The position numbers were made by a program, and so were the translations under genes. The notes under the pieces are model-generated. The model saw only the letters and a list, made by a program, of their open reading frames with translations, was not told the origin of the DNA and did not search any database. 64,000 nucleotides of DNA, taken from contig NZ_BOSJ01000010.1 in assembly GCF_018403285.1 (NCBI RefSeq), forward strand, positions 1 through 64,000, in the 5' to 3' direction. The stretch is from Paenibacillus sp. J45TS6 (GTDB lineage: Bacteria; Bacillota; Bacilli; Paenibacillales; Paenibacillaceae). Below, piece by piece: positions 42,652-51,438 of this stretch. Numbering within the stretch: the stretch's first letter is position 1; each line of letters begins with the position of its first letter.

Positions 42652-43548
42652 ATGGAGTGGCTTGAGCGGATGAATCGTGCGGTAGACTACATTGAAGCAA
42701 ATCTGGCAGGAGAGATCGAAATGAGCGAGGTGGCTCGCGTGGCCTGTAGCTCATCTTACCAGTTCCAGAGAATGTTTTCATTCATTACAGAAGTTACATT
42801 AGCGGAATACATTCGACGGAGACGGTTGACGCTTGCAGCGCTGGAACTTCAGCAGGGCAGATCAGTAAAGGTGATCGATATCGCGATGAAATATGGATAT
42901 GAATCACCAGTCTCATTTGCGAGAGCTTTTCAATCACTACATGGTATCACACCTGCAATGGCACGTCACGATGGGATTGAGATGAAAGCCTATCCCCGTC
43001 TCTCCTTCCTTATCACAATTAAAGGGGCAGAGGCAATGAATTATCGGATAGAGACGAAAGAAAGTTTTGAAGTGTTTGGCATTGAAGGTGTTTTCCGTAT
43101 CGAAGGGGATGGGGAGGCACCGCAGACTCCGGCTAAGTTATGGGAGCAGAGCCATGCGAACGGAGATGTAAAGCGATTAGAAGCATGTGCGGGAGAATTA
43201 CCGTTGTTTGTTAGTAGAGATCTTCATTCGGTGCATGCCTTATGTAGTTACCGAAAGACGGGACCGGACACTTTTCCATACATGTTGTGCGCATTTAAAG
43301 ACGAATCTAGCAACACGGAAGGGTATACCTCAGTAACTATTCCCGCGCTGACTTGGGCCATCTTTCCGTCAGATCCACATCCGTGGGACCAGTTTAATGA
43401 AACGATTGAGAAACTGTACCACCGTTTTTACACTGAATGGCTGCCGTCCGCAGGCTATGAGCAAGTGGAGGGAATGGAGTTTGAAATGTACGGTGAAAAA
43501 AATGGCCTTAACTATATCGAGCTATGGTTTGCGGTTCGTAAGGTGTAA
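42652..43548 (+). CDS. AraC-family regulator with GyrI-like effector domain
   Basis: A 298-residue regulator. N-terminal AraC double helix-turn-helix (AVDYIEANLAGEIEMSEVARVA...FQRMFSFITEVTLAEYIRRRRLT and IAMKYGYESPVSFARAFQSLHGITP), C-terminal AraE_bind/GyrI-like domain (about 125-298) of the multidrug-sensing Rob/BmrR type. It should bind a small hydrophobic ligand and activate transporter or detoxification genes; the target is not adjacent. ATG 42652 follows GAGGAGGGAATGAG. Confidence 0.88.
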   Translation: MEWLERMNRAVDYIEANLAGEIEMSEVARVACSSSYQFQRMFSFITEVTLAEYIRRRRLTLAALELQQGRSVKVIDIAMKYGYESPVSFARAFQSLHGITPAMARHDGIEMKAYPRLSFLITIKGAEAMNYRIETKESFEVFGIEGVFRIEGDGEAPQTPAKLWEQSHANGDVKRLEACAGELPLFVSRDLHSVHALCSYRKTGPDTFPYMLCAFKDESSNTEGYTSVTIPALTWAIFPSDPHPWDQFNETIEKLYHRFYTEWLPSAGYEQVEGMEFEMYGEKNGLNYIELWFAVRKV

Positions 43549-43560
43549 TTGAGGAACAGA

Positions 43561-43740
43561 TGAAATGAGAAGGATCATTCGTAGGATACTTTGCCTAGAA
43601 AGTTTCGAGCAGCCGTCTATTGGTAGTCACTAAATGATCCGCTGCGGGGATGGATTTGCAAAAATGGATTTCGAAGAGGGATTAAGGACTAAATCCCCTT
43701 CGGGGTCCACAAATACTCAAATAATAGGGAAATCAGCAGT
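43561..43740 (+). repeat. degenerate attC-like site S16
   Basis: The right flank ATAATAGGGAAATCAGCAGT (43720-43739) and inner pairing GACTAAATCCCC-ttc-GGGGTCCACAAATAC echo the array repeat (S4 right flank TATAGGGAATCAGC). GGATCATTC / GAATGATCC-like arms (43572 and 43632) make a further stem. The GTT core itself is lost. No ORF in this 217-bp spacer. Confidence 0.5.
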
Positions 43741-43765
43741 AAAATTAAAATGAATGAGGTGCATA

Positions 43766-44599
43766 ATGGACTACAAGATTATTCAAAGTGCAAAAGAATT
43801 GTCAGAAAGAGTAATTCGCCAAGCGGGCCTGATTTCGAAAGAGAAATTTGATAATTTTGTAGAGCTAAGATCTAAAGATGAATTTGGAGATGTGGTTACT
43901 GAAGTAGACTACATAACGGAAGAAATTATAATCAAACAAATTCTTGCTGAATTTCCAAAACATCAGATTCGCAGTGAAGAAGCAGGGTTCATTGGTTCGG
44001 ATAGCGATTGGTTATGGTCAATTGATCCATTAGATGGAACTAATAATTTTGCAATTGGACTGCCAATCTTTACAACATCAATTACGTTGATGTATAGAAG
44101 AGAACCTGTTCTTGGAGTGGTTTATGAACCGTTAACAGATCGATTGTTTGTATCCGTCATAGGTAAAGGAACAACTTGCAATAATCGTCCGATCCAAATG
44201 AGTCGTAACTCAAATATATCTAAAGGAAATATAGGCTGGATTCAAGGTCATAAAGTGCAAAACGAGAGTAGGGCAGTTCATTTAAGACAATTCATTGATG
44301 TCAGGTTTAAGAGGATGATGAGGTTGTGGGCACCCACACTTCAATGGTGCATGCTTGCAAAGGGAGACATAGATGGAATCGTTCTTTACAATTCAGAAGG
44401 GGACGATCTGTATTCCGGAATCTTAATGGTAAAGGAAGCTGGAGGAATCGTAGTCGATTTTGAAGGTAATCCATTTGTCGGTATGAATGAAGAACCATAT
44501 ATCATTGCTTGTCACCCAGACCATAAACAAGAACTATTAAGAACTGTAAGGGATGGGTTAAATTCATTCGAAAAAGGAACTAGTAGCATGCTTGGATAA
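43766..44599 (+). CDS. inositol-monophosphatase-family phosphatase
   Basis: A 277-residue FIG-superfamily phosphatase. Metal-site motifs: EAGF after HQIRSEE (first glutamate), WSIDPLDGTNNF (D-P-x-D-G-T signature, about residue 90) and EGDDLYSGILMVKEAGG near the C-terminus. Substrates range over inositol-1-P, fructose-1,6-P2 and PAP; which one is unclear. ATG 43766 follows GAGGTGCAT. The C-terminal motif WxxDxxAxxxI is altered (GDDLYSGIL), so activity might be changed. Confidence 0.85.
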   Translation: MDYKIIQSAKELSERVIRQAGLISKEKFDNFVELRSKDEFGDVVTEVDYITEEIIIKQILAEFPKHQIRSEEAGFIGSDSDWLWSIDPLDGTNNFAIGLPIFTTSITLMYRREPVLGVVYEPLTDRLFVSVIGKGTTCNNRPIQMSRNSNISKGNIGWIQGHKVQNESRAVHLRQFIDVRFKRMMRLWAPTLQWCMLAKGDIDGIVLYNSEGDDLYSGILMVKEAGGIVVDFEGNPFVGMNEEPYIIACHPDHKQELLRTVRDGLNSFEKGTSSMLG

Positions 44600-44667
44600 G
44601 ACAGCTTAATCAAAAGGATTAACTACATTAAGTCATATTAATCTAAAAAGAGGAGGCTTCATATAAT

Positions 44668-45138
44668 ATGGGATATGTTGAATCGCTGAGAGAAATCGTT
44701 GGTAATACACCGTTAATTTTGGTTAGACCGAGTATACTGATTCTGAATAAGACGGGTGAGATTTTACTTGTCCGGTATCAAGATAACACATGGGGTGTGC
44801 CGGGAGGTTTAATGGAACTTGGGGAATCAGTGGAGGAGTGCGCCAAGAGAGAAGTGAAAGAAGAAATCGGATTACAAATAAAGAATCTTACATTATTCGG
44901 TGTATTTTCAGGGAAGGAATTATATACAAAGCTAAGAAATGGACATGAATATTACAATATTATTATTGGATATATCTGTACGGACTATGAAGGGGAAATC
45001 AAACCCGACGGAGCTGAAGTAGTAGAAGCGAAATTCTATAACCTAGCCGCATTGCCTGAGAGAATAGACCCATTTATAAAGAGCAAGATGAGTGAGTACG
45101 TAGAAGAAATTCAAAATATATTGAAAACGAAATTTTAG
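44668..45138 (+). CDS. NUDIX hydrolase
   Basis: A 156-residue NUDIX hydrolase of the MutT type: GGLMELGESVEECAKREVKEEIGL (about residues 51-74) is complete. N-terminal extension YVESLREIVGNTPLILVRPS is the signature of a large Bacillota subgroup. AAGAGGAGG precedes ATG 44668. Converges with the minus-strand 2'-5' RNA ligase gene, their ends overlapping by four bases. Confidence 0.88.
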   Translation: MGYVESLREIVGNTPLILVRPSILILNKTGEILLVRYQDNTWGVPGGLMELGESVEECAKREVKEEIGLQIKNLTLFGVFSGKELYTKLRNGHEYYNIIIGYICTDYEGEIKPDGAEVVEAKFYNLAALPERIDPFIKSKMSEYVEEIQNILKTKF

Positions 45139-45692
45139 ACAATGTCCAAAGCTTTCGTATGAATAGATGGTGACTTTATACATTTGTTATTCTCGTATAT
45201 AGCCTTGGTTACTGATACTTCAACGATCATAGCACTTATGCTTTCGATTTTTGTAGTGCAGTAAGACATCGCTTCTTTTAATTTCTCATCGCTTAATCTG
45301 TTTGCTATTGTACAGTGAGGTACCCAGTTATTAGGAAGATATGGAGACTCAGCATTCATACGATATTTTTCAAAGAAACGGTGATGATTAGCATGGAACG
45401 TTAAAAGTTCTTTGGAAGGAACAGGGGCAAGGAATAAAATCCCTGTATTCAAAAAGGTCCCTATTGAGTTCATAGTGATTGAAAATTGTTTTTTAGATTC
45501 ATAAAAAAAGTCAAAATCGCTTATAAATTGATCGATATCTACGTCAGAGTCATAACCTGCTATCGTAATATGAGGTCGTCTATCTTGTACTTCTTCTGCA
45601 TATTTGGAAACGGCATGATCACTCAACTCTTTCCAAACCTGCTTTATATAGAGCTCTGTATCCTGGTCAAAATGAGCAACTACTCCGTACAT
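45135..45692 (-). CDS. 2'-5' RNA ligase / 2H phosphoesterase family
   Basis: A 185-residue 2H-phosphoesterase with both catalytic H-x-T-x motifs: PHITIAGY (about 40-47) and PHCTIANRL (about 124-132). Members ligate or hydrolyse 2',5'-linkages and cyclic phosphates; the YjcG-like Bacillota branch is mostly uncharacterised. Start ATG 45692 preceded on the minus strand by GAGGGGG. One of few minus-strand genes here. Confidence 0.85.
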   Translation of the reverse strand: MYGVVAHFDQDTELYIKQVWKELSDHAVSKYAEEVQDRRPHITIAGYDSDVDIDQFISDFDFFYESKKQFSITMNSIGTFLNTGILFLAPVPSKELLTFHANHHRFFEKYRMNAESPYLPNNWVPHCTIANRLSDEKLKEAMSYCTTKIESISAMIVEVSVTKAIYENNKCIKSPSIHTKALDIV

Positions 45693-45980
45693 CTCTATAC
45701 CCCCTCAATAACTATAACTCCTGCAATGAAGGAGTATTCAACGGCTCCACTTAGCAATCCTGCCCGTTTAACAATGATAAGCAGAAAGCCGAAGTTTGGC
45801 GTTCGTGTCGGTCTCATTACCGGGAGAATAAAATCAAACTAAATCAAAAAACCAACCGTTAATCTTAATAAGAACGAAAACTTTCCTTAAGCATCCAAGG
45901 TATTTGAAATACAGAAAGATATGGTGAAATTACAAGGGATCAATCTAAATTGAAAGTCTAGACGGGAGACATAGATATCA
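45693..45980. other. spacer with an orphan coding-like fragment
   Basis: A 288-bp gap. A + strand frame ending at 45842 (MKEYSTAPLSNPARLTMISRKPKFGVRVGLITGRIKSN) looks protein-like but has no start signal and no family match, perhaps a gene fragment. CCGTTAATCTTAATAAG at 45856-45872 could be a worn right core matching S17's left end (GTTATCTTATGCC inverted). Nothing else seen. Confidence 0.35.
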
Positions 45981-46451
45981 ATGACTGAAGAATTAAACCA
46001 GAACATAAATAAAAAATATGAAATCAAAGTACTTAAAGCGGAGTATATACAAGTGACCTATTGTATTTATTTAACTATTATAGTCGTGTTCACTTTTGGA
46101 ATAGATAGTTTATTAAATGCTTTTTTTGTTATTTTCGTACCTTTATATACCTTATTAAATATAGTGATGCTGTTAATGAAGATTTTAAGAAAAAATAATG
46201 AGCTGCAAATCAAAGAAAATGGAATTCAGATCAATCATATTGAAGTACCAAAACAGAAAATCGAAAAGATTATTATCCAAGGCTATTTTGTACAGAGTGT
46301 CGGCATTAAGTTGTATGGCAAAAAATTTGTTTCAATGAAGTTACGTTTTAGATTCAAGAATAATGAAGAAGTTAACATAGAAGAATTAAAACAGTGGGCG
46401 AATATGAACCAGATAAAAGTAACTAGTGGGAAAATCTATAGATTGATATAA
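45981..46451 (+). CDS. membrane protein, two helices plus PH-like domain
   Basis: A 156-residue protein with two adjacent hydrophobic helices (about 25-45 and 50-68) followed by a beta-rich cytoplasmic part (ELQIKENGIQINHIEVPKQKIEKIIIQGYFVQSVGIKLYGKKFV), the layout of bacterial PH/YdbT-like membrane proteins. No specific family recognised. GACGGGAG lies before ATG 45981. Confidence 0.6.
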   Translation: MTEELNQNINKKYEIKVLKAEYIQVTYCIYLTIIVVFTFGIDSLLNAFFVIFVPLYTLLNIVMLLMKILRKNNELQIKENGIQINHIEVPKQKIEKIIIQGYFVQSVGIKLYGKKFVSMKLRFRFKNNEEVNIEELKQWANMNQIKVTSGKIYRLI

Positions 46452-46465
46452 ATATCACTGGCATA

Positions 46466-46600
46466 AGATAACACAGCATTTCTACATCGGCAATTGGCCC
46501 CTTGATCGCCAATAGGAGAGTAGAATGACTTTCTAACTAATTTAGAAGCCGTGATTACGGAAAAGAAATAAGAAATCTTCGCAGATACTTATGTAAAGGA
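46466..46600 (+). repeat. degenerate attC-like site S17
   Basis: Left arm GGCATAAGATAACACAGC (AGATAAC 46466-46472), then TTCTACATCGGCAATTGGCCCCTTGATCGCC resembling the S7/S8 interior, and a right-arm-like TTCGCAGATACTTATG at 46578-46593 where the GTT core has mutated. Lies between the membrane protein and GrpB genes. Confidence 0.55.
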
Positions 46601-46608
46601 GAATTTCG

Positions 46609-47175
46609 ATGCTGAATCCAAAACCAGTAATTATAGAAGAATACAATGCAGAATGGCCAAAAGCATTTAAAGTAATAGAAGCCGGTTTATCTAACGAACT
46701 TGATGGTCTAGCAATACGAATCGAACATGTTGGAAGTACTTCAGTACCGGGTCTAGCAGCCAAGCCAATTATTGATATTGACGTAGTTATTAAATCTATG
46801 GATTATCTGCCAAAAGCAATCAAAAAGTTAGATGTACTAGGATATCTACATGAAGGTGATCTAGGTATTAAGAATAGAGAAGCATTTGCAAGAAGAGACA
46901 TTTATGTACCCTACAGTAGTGAAGGTAATGAGAAGTATGAACATCATTTATATGTATGCGATGAAGAAAGTGAAGAACTAAATAGGCATATTATATTTCG
47001 AGATATATTAAAAAATAATCCTCTACTAGTATCTGAGTATGCAAATTTAAAAATCGAACTGTCCAATAAATTTACGAATAATCGCAAAGCTTATACCGAA
47101 GGTAAGACAGAGTTTGTTACGAAGGTAATGAATGAATATATTACGCCATATACCAAAGGAAGATTCAATGATTAA
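46609..47175 (+). CDS. GrpB/UPF0157-family protein
   Basis: A 188-residue GrpB-family protein: signature IEHVGSTSVPGLAAKPIIDIDVVI at about residues 38-61, a nucleotidyltransferase-like G-S-T and D-x-D catalytic layout. Some Bacillota relatives are linked to dephospho-CoA kinase fusions; activity unproven. AAAGGAG precedes ATG 46609. The HAD remnant starts in its last codons (ATG 47168). A paralogue lies at 48815. Confidence 0.85.
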   Translation: MLNPKPVIIEEYNAEWPKAFKVIEAGLSNELDGLAIRIEHVGSTSVPGLAAKPIIDIDVVIKSMDYLPKAIKKLDVLGYLHEGDLGIKNREAFARRDIYVPYSSEGNEKYEHHLYVCDEESEELNRHIIFRDILKNNPLLVSEYANLKIELSNKFTNNRKAYTEGKTEFVTKVMNEYITPYTKGRFND

Positions 47176-47490
47176 AGGAATCTTATTTGATTTAGATGGA
47201 ACTCTGCTGGATCGGGCCATTATTTTGATGAGATATTAATTTCTGAAACCGAAGGACTAAGAAAACCGGAAATTAAGATTTTCAAGACAGCATTAGACCG
47301 CTTAGGTTTAGAACCTAAGGAATCAATATTTTTAGGAGATCATCCAATTATCGATGTAGAAGCCAGTAATAACGCTGGTATGCTAGGTATATGGAAAGAA
47401 GATAATTTTTATGAAAGACCAGCAAATGAATATAGATCAATAAAAAGCTTGTTAGAATTAAAAGATATCCTCGCAACCATTTCTAATTGA
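47168..47490 (+). pseudogene. HAD-superfamily hydrolase with internal deletion
   Basis: Starts MIKGILFDLDGTLLD (motif I, DxDGT) overlapping the GrpB stop, then after about 16 codons the frame breaks and the rest continues in another frame: YFDEILISETEGLRKPEIKIFKTALDRLGLEPKESIFLGDHPIIDVEASNNAGM with motifs III (K) and IV (GDHPxxD). The cap domain and motif II, roughly 300 bp, are missing. The two ends belong to a HAD phosphatase of the YjjG/haloacid-dehalogenase type. Confidence 0.75.
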
Positions 47491-47512
47491 CTAATATAAT
47501 AGGAGGGATTAT

Positions 47513-48271
47513 ATGAAAACCACAGATGCATTTTCGAAATCAGTAAATCAATATATGGACTACACTAAGATGCCATGGGGACGACTATTTTATCAAACAG
47601 CGTGGCACCAGATAGATAAATTCTTTATTGAACAACCACAATCCATTTTAGATATTGGTTGTGGTTTTGGGATATCTTCTAATGAGTATGCCCTTAGGGG
47701 CAATGATGTAACTGGAATTGAACCTACCATGCATATGATTGAAATCGCAAAGCAAAACTCACAGTCAGTCAATTATATATGTGATTCGTACGAGAATATG
47801 GTTGGTAAAATCGGAAAATTCAACTGGATCTTTTGTCACAATGTACTTGAATACGTTGAACAGCCGAGTCAATTTTTTCAGCTTATAAGTAATTGTCAGA
47901 GTGAAAATGGATTGCTATCATTAATAGCTCATAATCCAACAGCTAAAGTAATGAAAAAAGCAATTATCAATAAAGATCCTGAGAGTGCATTAGCTACTAT
48001 TGGGAATGACAAGGATTACAGTAATGTTATACAGACGGATATAACGATATATACTTATGATCAGCTTTCATCGTGGTTATCCGAATCAGGATATGAAATT
48101 GTAGGTCATTTTGGAATACATAACCTTTATGGATATATTAAAGATAATGATATAAAACAAAGTGAAGAATGGCATAACAAAATGATAACCCTGGAATTTG
48201 AACTTGGGTGTCACGGACCGTATAGAGATATTGCCATATTTACACACATAATCGCAAAAAAGATAGTTTGA
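47513..48271 (+). CDS. class I SAM-dependent methyltransferase
   Basis: A 252-residue methyltransferase of the SmtA/CmoM-like type: SILDIGCGFGISSNEYALRG (motif I, about residues 46-65), VTGIEPTMHMIEIAK (II), WIFCHNVLEYVEQPSQFF (IV), LSLIAHNP (VI). Substrate unknown; CmoM, its best-studied relative, methylates tRNA wobble cmo5U. ATAGGAGGG precedes ATG 47513. Confidence 0.85.
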   Translation: MKTTDAFSKSVNQYMDYTKMPWGRLFYQTAWHQIDKFFIEQPQSILDIGCGFGISSNEYALRGNDVTGIEPTMHMIEIAKQNSQSVNYICDSYENMVGKIGKFNWIFCHNVLEYVEQPSQFFQLISNCQSENGLLSLIAHNPTAKVMKKAIINKDPESALATIGNDKDYSNVIQTDITIYTYDQLSSWLSESGYEIVGHFGIHNLYGYIKDNDIKQSEEWHNKMITLEFELGCHGPYRDIAIFTHIIAKKIV

Positions 48272-48417
48272 ATTATTTCTTAGATATAAGTAACTCTTAC
48301 TAAGACCTTATATTCGCACTTTGAGTCATTTGACCTAAAGCCTGAGGGAGTCTTCGGTGAAGTTTACACTACTATTGTGTTGAAGGATGTTTTTTGAATA
48401 AAGGAGGGATCGAGATT

Positions 48418-48630
48418 GTGTTAAGAGACGGCGAGAAAATAGTGGAGGTAGGGGAAGTCATCTCGACGAATGTATTCAAGGTAAGTCCGGAACAGAAGGA
48501 AATACTCGAACGTCAGTCAGAAGTAAAGGTCGAAAAGGCTTGTAATGAAGCATTGACGAAAATACGTGAGAGATACAATCAACGTGTGAATGAAATTCAG
48601 AAAAACAATAAGTCTCAGAACATAGAATGA
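48418..48630 (+). CDS. hypothetical 70-residue protein
   Basis: GTG 48418 is preceded by AAAGGAGGG; the longer frame to 48394 lacks a ribosome site. Begins with a short beta hairpin (LRDGEKIVEVGEVIST), then a charged helix (SPEQKEILERQSEVKVEKACNEALTKIRERY). No family recognised. A strong terminator follows directly, so it is likely expressed as a single gene. Confidence 0.55.
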   Translation: MLRDGEKIVEVGEVISTNVFKVSPEQKEILERQSEVKVEKACNEALTKIRERYNQRVNEIQKNNKSQNIE

Positions 48631-48659
48631 ATAAACGATGGATAAAAAAGGAGAAATAG

Positions 48660-48682
48660 ACGGTCCTTAAAGGCCGTTTTTT
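48660..48682 (+). terminator. rho-independent terminator
   Basis: ACGGTCC-ttaa-AGGCCGT followed by six Ts, directly after the 70-residue gene. Confidence 0.7.
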
Positions 48683-48689
48683 GATTTGA

Positions 48690-48765
48690 TTAGACCTGTC
48701 GCATTTCTCCATAAGCCTTAAGAGTTTCGTAGATACAGAAACGTTAGCGGAAATTAACACAAACT
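48690..48765 (+). repeat. attC-like right half S18
   Basis: CTTAAGAGTTTCGTAGATACAGAAACGTTAGCGGAAATTAA: the right arm is almost identical to S3's (TTCGTAGATACAGCAACGTTA) with a perfect-looking right core GTTAGCG at 48743-48749. The left half is replaced by the terminator region. Furthest downstream copy recognised. Confidence 0.65.
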
Positions 48766-48814
48766 TGGCTTGTAGAGTTATTTCAAAAAGCTAATACTAA
48801 AGGAGCATGTGTTT

Positions 48815-49360
48815 ATGGAAGATCAATGGAGAATCGCGAAATATAATTCGGAGTGGAAAACGTCATTCCTAACGCTTGCGATGAAATTAAGAAATGTACT
48901 TGGCGAAGCGGCAGATCGTATTGATCATGTTGGTTCAACTTCGATTGAAGGAATGGATGCAAAACCTATAGTCGATATTCAGATCTCAGTCACAGATTTT
49001 GATAATGAGTCATTATACCGGGAACAGATTGAGAGTTTAGGGTTTAAATTGAGAGGAGAGAATCCAGACAAGACGAAGAAATACTTTCGTGAAATTCCTG
49101 GTAATAGAAGAATTCATATTCATGTAAGACGAACAGGCAGTGTTTCTGAACAAATGACGTTATTGTTTAGAGACTATTTGCGTACTCATCCTTTTGATTG
49201 CATCAAGTATGCTGAAGAGAAACATCGTTTAATGAAGTTACATAGTAAAGAACGTAGCAAGTATGTAGAAGGTAAAGGACCTATAGTATGGGAGATAATG
49301 CAAAAAGCACATGCATGGTCAATGGAGGTAGGCTGGAAACCTGACGAGTCAGATATGTAG
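48815..49360 (+). CDS. GrpB/UPF0157-family protein
   Basis: A 181-residue GrpB-family paralogue of the 46609 gene, sharing IDHVGSTSIEGMDAKPIVDIQISV but with a shorter C-terminus, WKPDESDM. AGGAG at 48801-48805 selects ATG 48815 over GTG 48809. Preceded by S18, so it may be cassette-borne. Sequence divergence between the two shows independent acquisition rather than tandem duplication. Confidence 0.83.
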   Translation: MEDQWRIAKYNSEWKTSFLTLAMKLRNVLGEAADRIDHVGSTSIEGMDAKPIVDIQISVTDFDNESLYREQIESLGFKLRGENPDKTKKYFREIPGNRRIHIHVRRTGSVSEQMTLLFRDYLRTHPFDCIKYAEEKHRLMKLHSKERSKYVEGKGPIVWEIMQKAHAWSMEVGWKPDESDM

Positions 49361-49388
49361 GTGATTCAAGTAAAAAGGAGGATGGATT

Positions 49389-49886
49389 ATGCCAACCACT
49401 TCAATAAATCTAAGACCCTTAACTATAGACGATTATAATATTATTTTAAAGTGGAGTAAGGATGACGTTTTCTGTTCATCAAATGGCTGGGAAAAGAATA
49501 GAGATCCTGAAGAACTATTTAGATGGTGGAACAAGTGCATAAATATAGCGATGGATGATTTTATACGAATAGGAATAGAAATGAACAAACAATTAATTGG
49601 TTATGCAGACTTAGCTTATATTAAAGATAATTCTGCTGAATTAGGCATAGCCATCGGAGAAAGTAAACTGTGGGGGAAGGGAATAGGATTCAATGCTGCT
49701 CTAAGTATGATGAGATATGGAGCGAAGGAATTAGGAATTACTATTTTTTACGCAGAAACACACGAAACAAATATACGAAGTAGAAAAATGCTCGAAAAGT
49801 TAGGATTTAAAGAAATAAGTAGAATCGGTTCTGAAGAATACTTAGGTAAGAATGAGCAACTTATACAGTATCGATATGATATTTAA
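49389..49886 (+). CDS. GNAT acetyltransferase
   Basis: A 165-residue RimJ/RimL-like GNAT: AELGIAIGESKLWGKGIGFNAAL (motif A, about residues 80-102) and AETHETNIRSRKMLEKLGFKEI (motif B). Typical of aminoglycoside-6'- or ribosomal-protein-type acetyltransferases; acceptor unknown. AAAAAGGAGG precedes ATG 49389. Confidence 0.85.
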   Translation: MPTTSINLRPLTIDDYNIILKWSKDDVFCSSNGWEKNRDPEELFRWWNKCINIAMDDFIRIGIEMNKQLIGYADLAYIKDNSAELGIAIGESKLWGKGIGFNAALSMMRYGAKELGITIFYAETHETNIRSRKMLEKLGFKEISRIGSEEYLGKNEQLIQYRYDI

Positions 49887-50045
49887 GAACATAGGGATCA
49901 ATTTTGAAAATTCCGAAAATATGAGAAATGAAATGACCTGACTCCATTATTTTAGTGGCGCTATTTACAGTTATAAAAACACCAACAATTAACGTCGTTT
50001 TATCTATCTATGTGATATATAACTAAAAGCGAAAGAAGGAACAAT

Positions 50046-50531
50046 ATGATATCAATACATAGAGCTCTATATCATCAAAAAGCAACGTTACGAAACTTAA
50101 TTGAATTATATAAATATGATTTTAGTGAATTTGATCCTGATGATGTCAATGAGAATGGACTTTATGATTATATGTATTTAGATCACTACTGGACAGAAGA
50201 AGATAGACACCCTTATTTTATTCGAGTTGAAGGACTGCTTGCTGGATTTGTTTTGATAAGAGAAGTAGGACAAATTGACAGTATGATAACTTATTCAGTT
50301 GCTGAATTCTTTGTAATGAAGAAATATAGAAAACAAGGGGTTGGGCAATATGCGGCAGTTGAATTATTCAATAAGTACAGAGGGTTTTGGAAGGTAGCTC
50401 AGATTGAATCAAATATTCCCGCTCAAATATTCTGGAGAAAGACAATTGAGAGATATACGAATAATAATTATCAAGAAATTAGAGAAGATGATTGGGAAGG
50501 TCCGATCCAAACCTTTTCAACAGTAACTTGA
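50046..50531 (+). CDS. GNAT acetyltransferase (intact member of a paralogous trio)
   Basis: A 161-residue GNAT: YSVAEFFVMKKYRKQGVGQYAAVELF (motif A) and VAQIESNIPAQIFWRKTIERY. It is the complete version of the two genes at 3607 and 12395 that carry single stops, and supplies the template that proves those stops fall inside the fold. GAAAGAAGGAAC precedes ATG 50046. Confidence 0.85.
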   Translation: MISIHRALYHQKATLRNLIELYKYDFSEFDPDDVNENGLYDYMYLDHYWTEEDRHPYFIRVEGLLAGFVLIREVGQIDSMITYSVAEFFVMKKYRKQGVGQYAAVELFNKYRGFWKVAQIESNIPAQIFWRKTIERYTNNNYQEIREDDWEGPIQTFSTVT

Positions 50532-50543
50532 TACAAGAATGTC

Positions 50544-50840
50544 TTGGACAATACGGCTAAATTTATTACAAATTCAAATAACGGACGATTGGTAACTGCA
50601 GGATTTGAAAATGAAAAAAGAACAAAGTTGGTGGGGATTAACGATGAGCTTATTCACCCTGAGTTATTGAGTGACCAAGCACTAGCTTTAATGCAGGATG
50701 ACGAAAATCAAATTCCCATTCATTATGGTATGCGGATCATAAATAATGAAACGATTCAAAACGTAACGATAAAATACAAGTATTATGGCATGACAAAGGT
50801 CGCTAGTTTTGAGTTGGAGCCTTCATTAGGGAGATATTAA
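50544..50840 (+). CDS. hypothetical 98-residue protein
   Basis: A soluble alpha/beta protein starting at TTG 50544; no strong ribosome site, so probably translated by coupling to the GNAT stop 13 bp upstream. The next gene starts one base after its stop. FELEPSLGRY ending, and a beta-rich middle (MRIINNETIQNVTIKYKYYGM). No family recognised. Confidence 0.5.
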   Translation: MDNTAKFITNSNNGRLVTAGFENEKRTKLVGINDELIHPELLSDQALALMQDDENQIPIHYGMRIINNETIQNVTIKYKYYGMTKVASFELEPSLGRY

Positions 50841-50841
50841 G

Positions 50842-51402
50842 ATGACAGAAATTCAAGTGTTAATTGAAAGAACAGGAAGCCAAATTGAGAAGAAGTTTTG
50901 CGTTAGCGACTGGTTAATGCATATAAACTCAAATCCAGAAAGCAGATATGTTAACATAGATGATCGTTTGGATATGTCTGAATTGATAAACAATAATGAT
51001 TTCTCTGGAAAGCATCTACAATTGCTTTTTCTGATTAAACACAATCAAGAATACATTTTAGGTTATAACGTTCCATGTGGGTATAATTTATGGTCTGATT
51101 TTCTTAATGCCGCTGAAGATTATGCTAATTACGGAAGGTCAAAACGTTCCTATGGGGCTGATCCATTGATGATGGAAATTAGATCTGTAGGAAAGGAAGA
51201 ATTGAATTTTTCTATTTATTATGAATTGGATCGTTCAAAGAAGTATATAGACGTGATGCTACCATCGCAAGAATTTATGATTTCGTTAGCAAGTTCACTT
51301 AGAGATTTTTTGGTGAAAATGATTCATGAATATAAGGTTGATATCGGAGACGAAGGTACAATAATGCGGGTAGAAAATCTGATAAAGAAATTTGATAGTT
51401 AG
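50842..51402 (+). CDS. hypothetical 186-residue protein
   Basis: Soluble alpha/beta protein; strong coupling to the preceding gene (TTAAGATG: stop and start two bases apart, AGGGAG at 50829 as ribosome site). Features: YILGYNVPCGYNLWSDFLNAAEDYANYGRSKRSYGADP in the middle, a charged C-terminal helix. Not recognised; the two genes may be an immunity-type pair, a guess from size and coupling only. Confidence 0.5.
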   Translation: MTEIQVLIERTGSQIEKKFCVSDWLMHINSNPESRYVNIDDRLDMSELINNNDFSGKHLQLLFLIKHNQEYILGYNVPCGYNLWSDFLNAAEDYANYGRSKRSYGADPLMMEIRSVGKEELNFSIYYELDRSKKYIDVMLPSQEFMISLASSLRDFLVKMIHEYKVDIGDEGTIMRVENLIKKFDS

Positions 51403-51438
51403 GTCATTTCATTCATCTAATAGAAATGGGGAGTGAAG

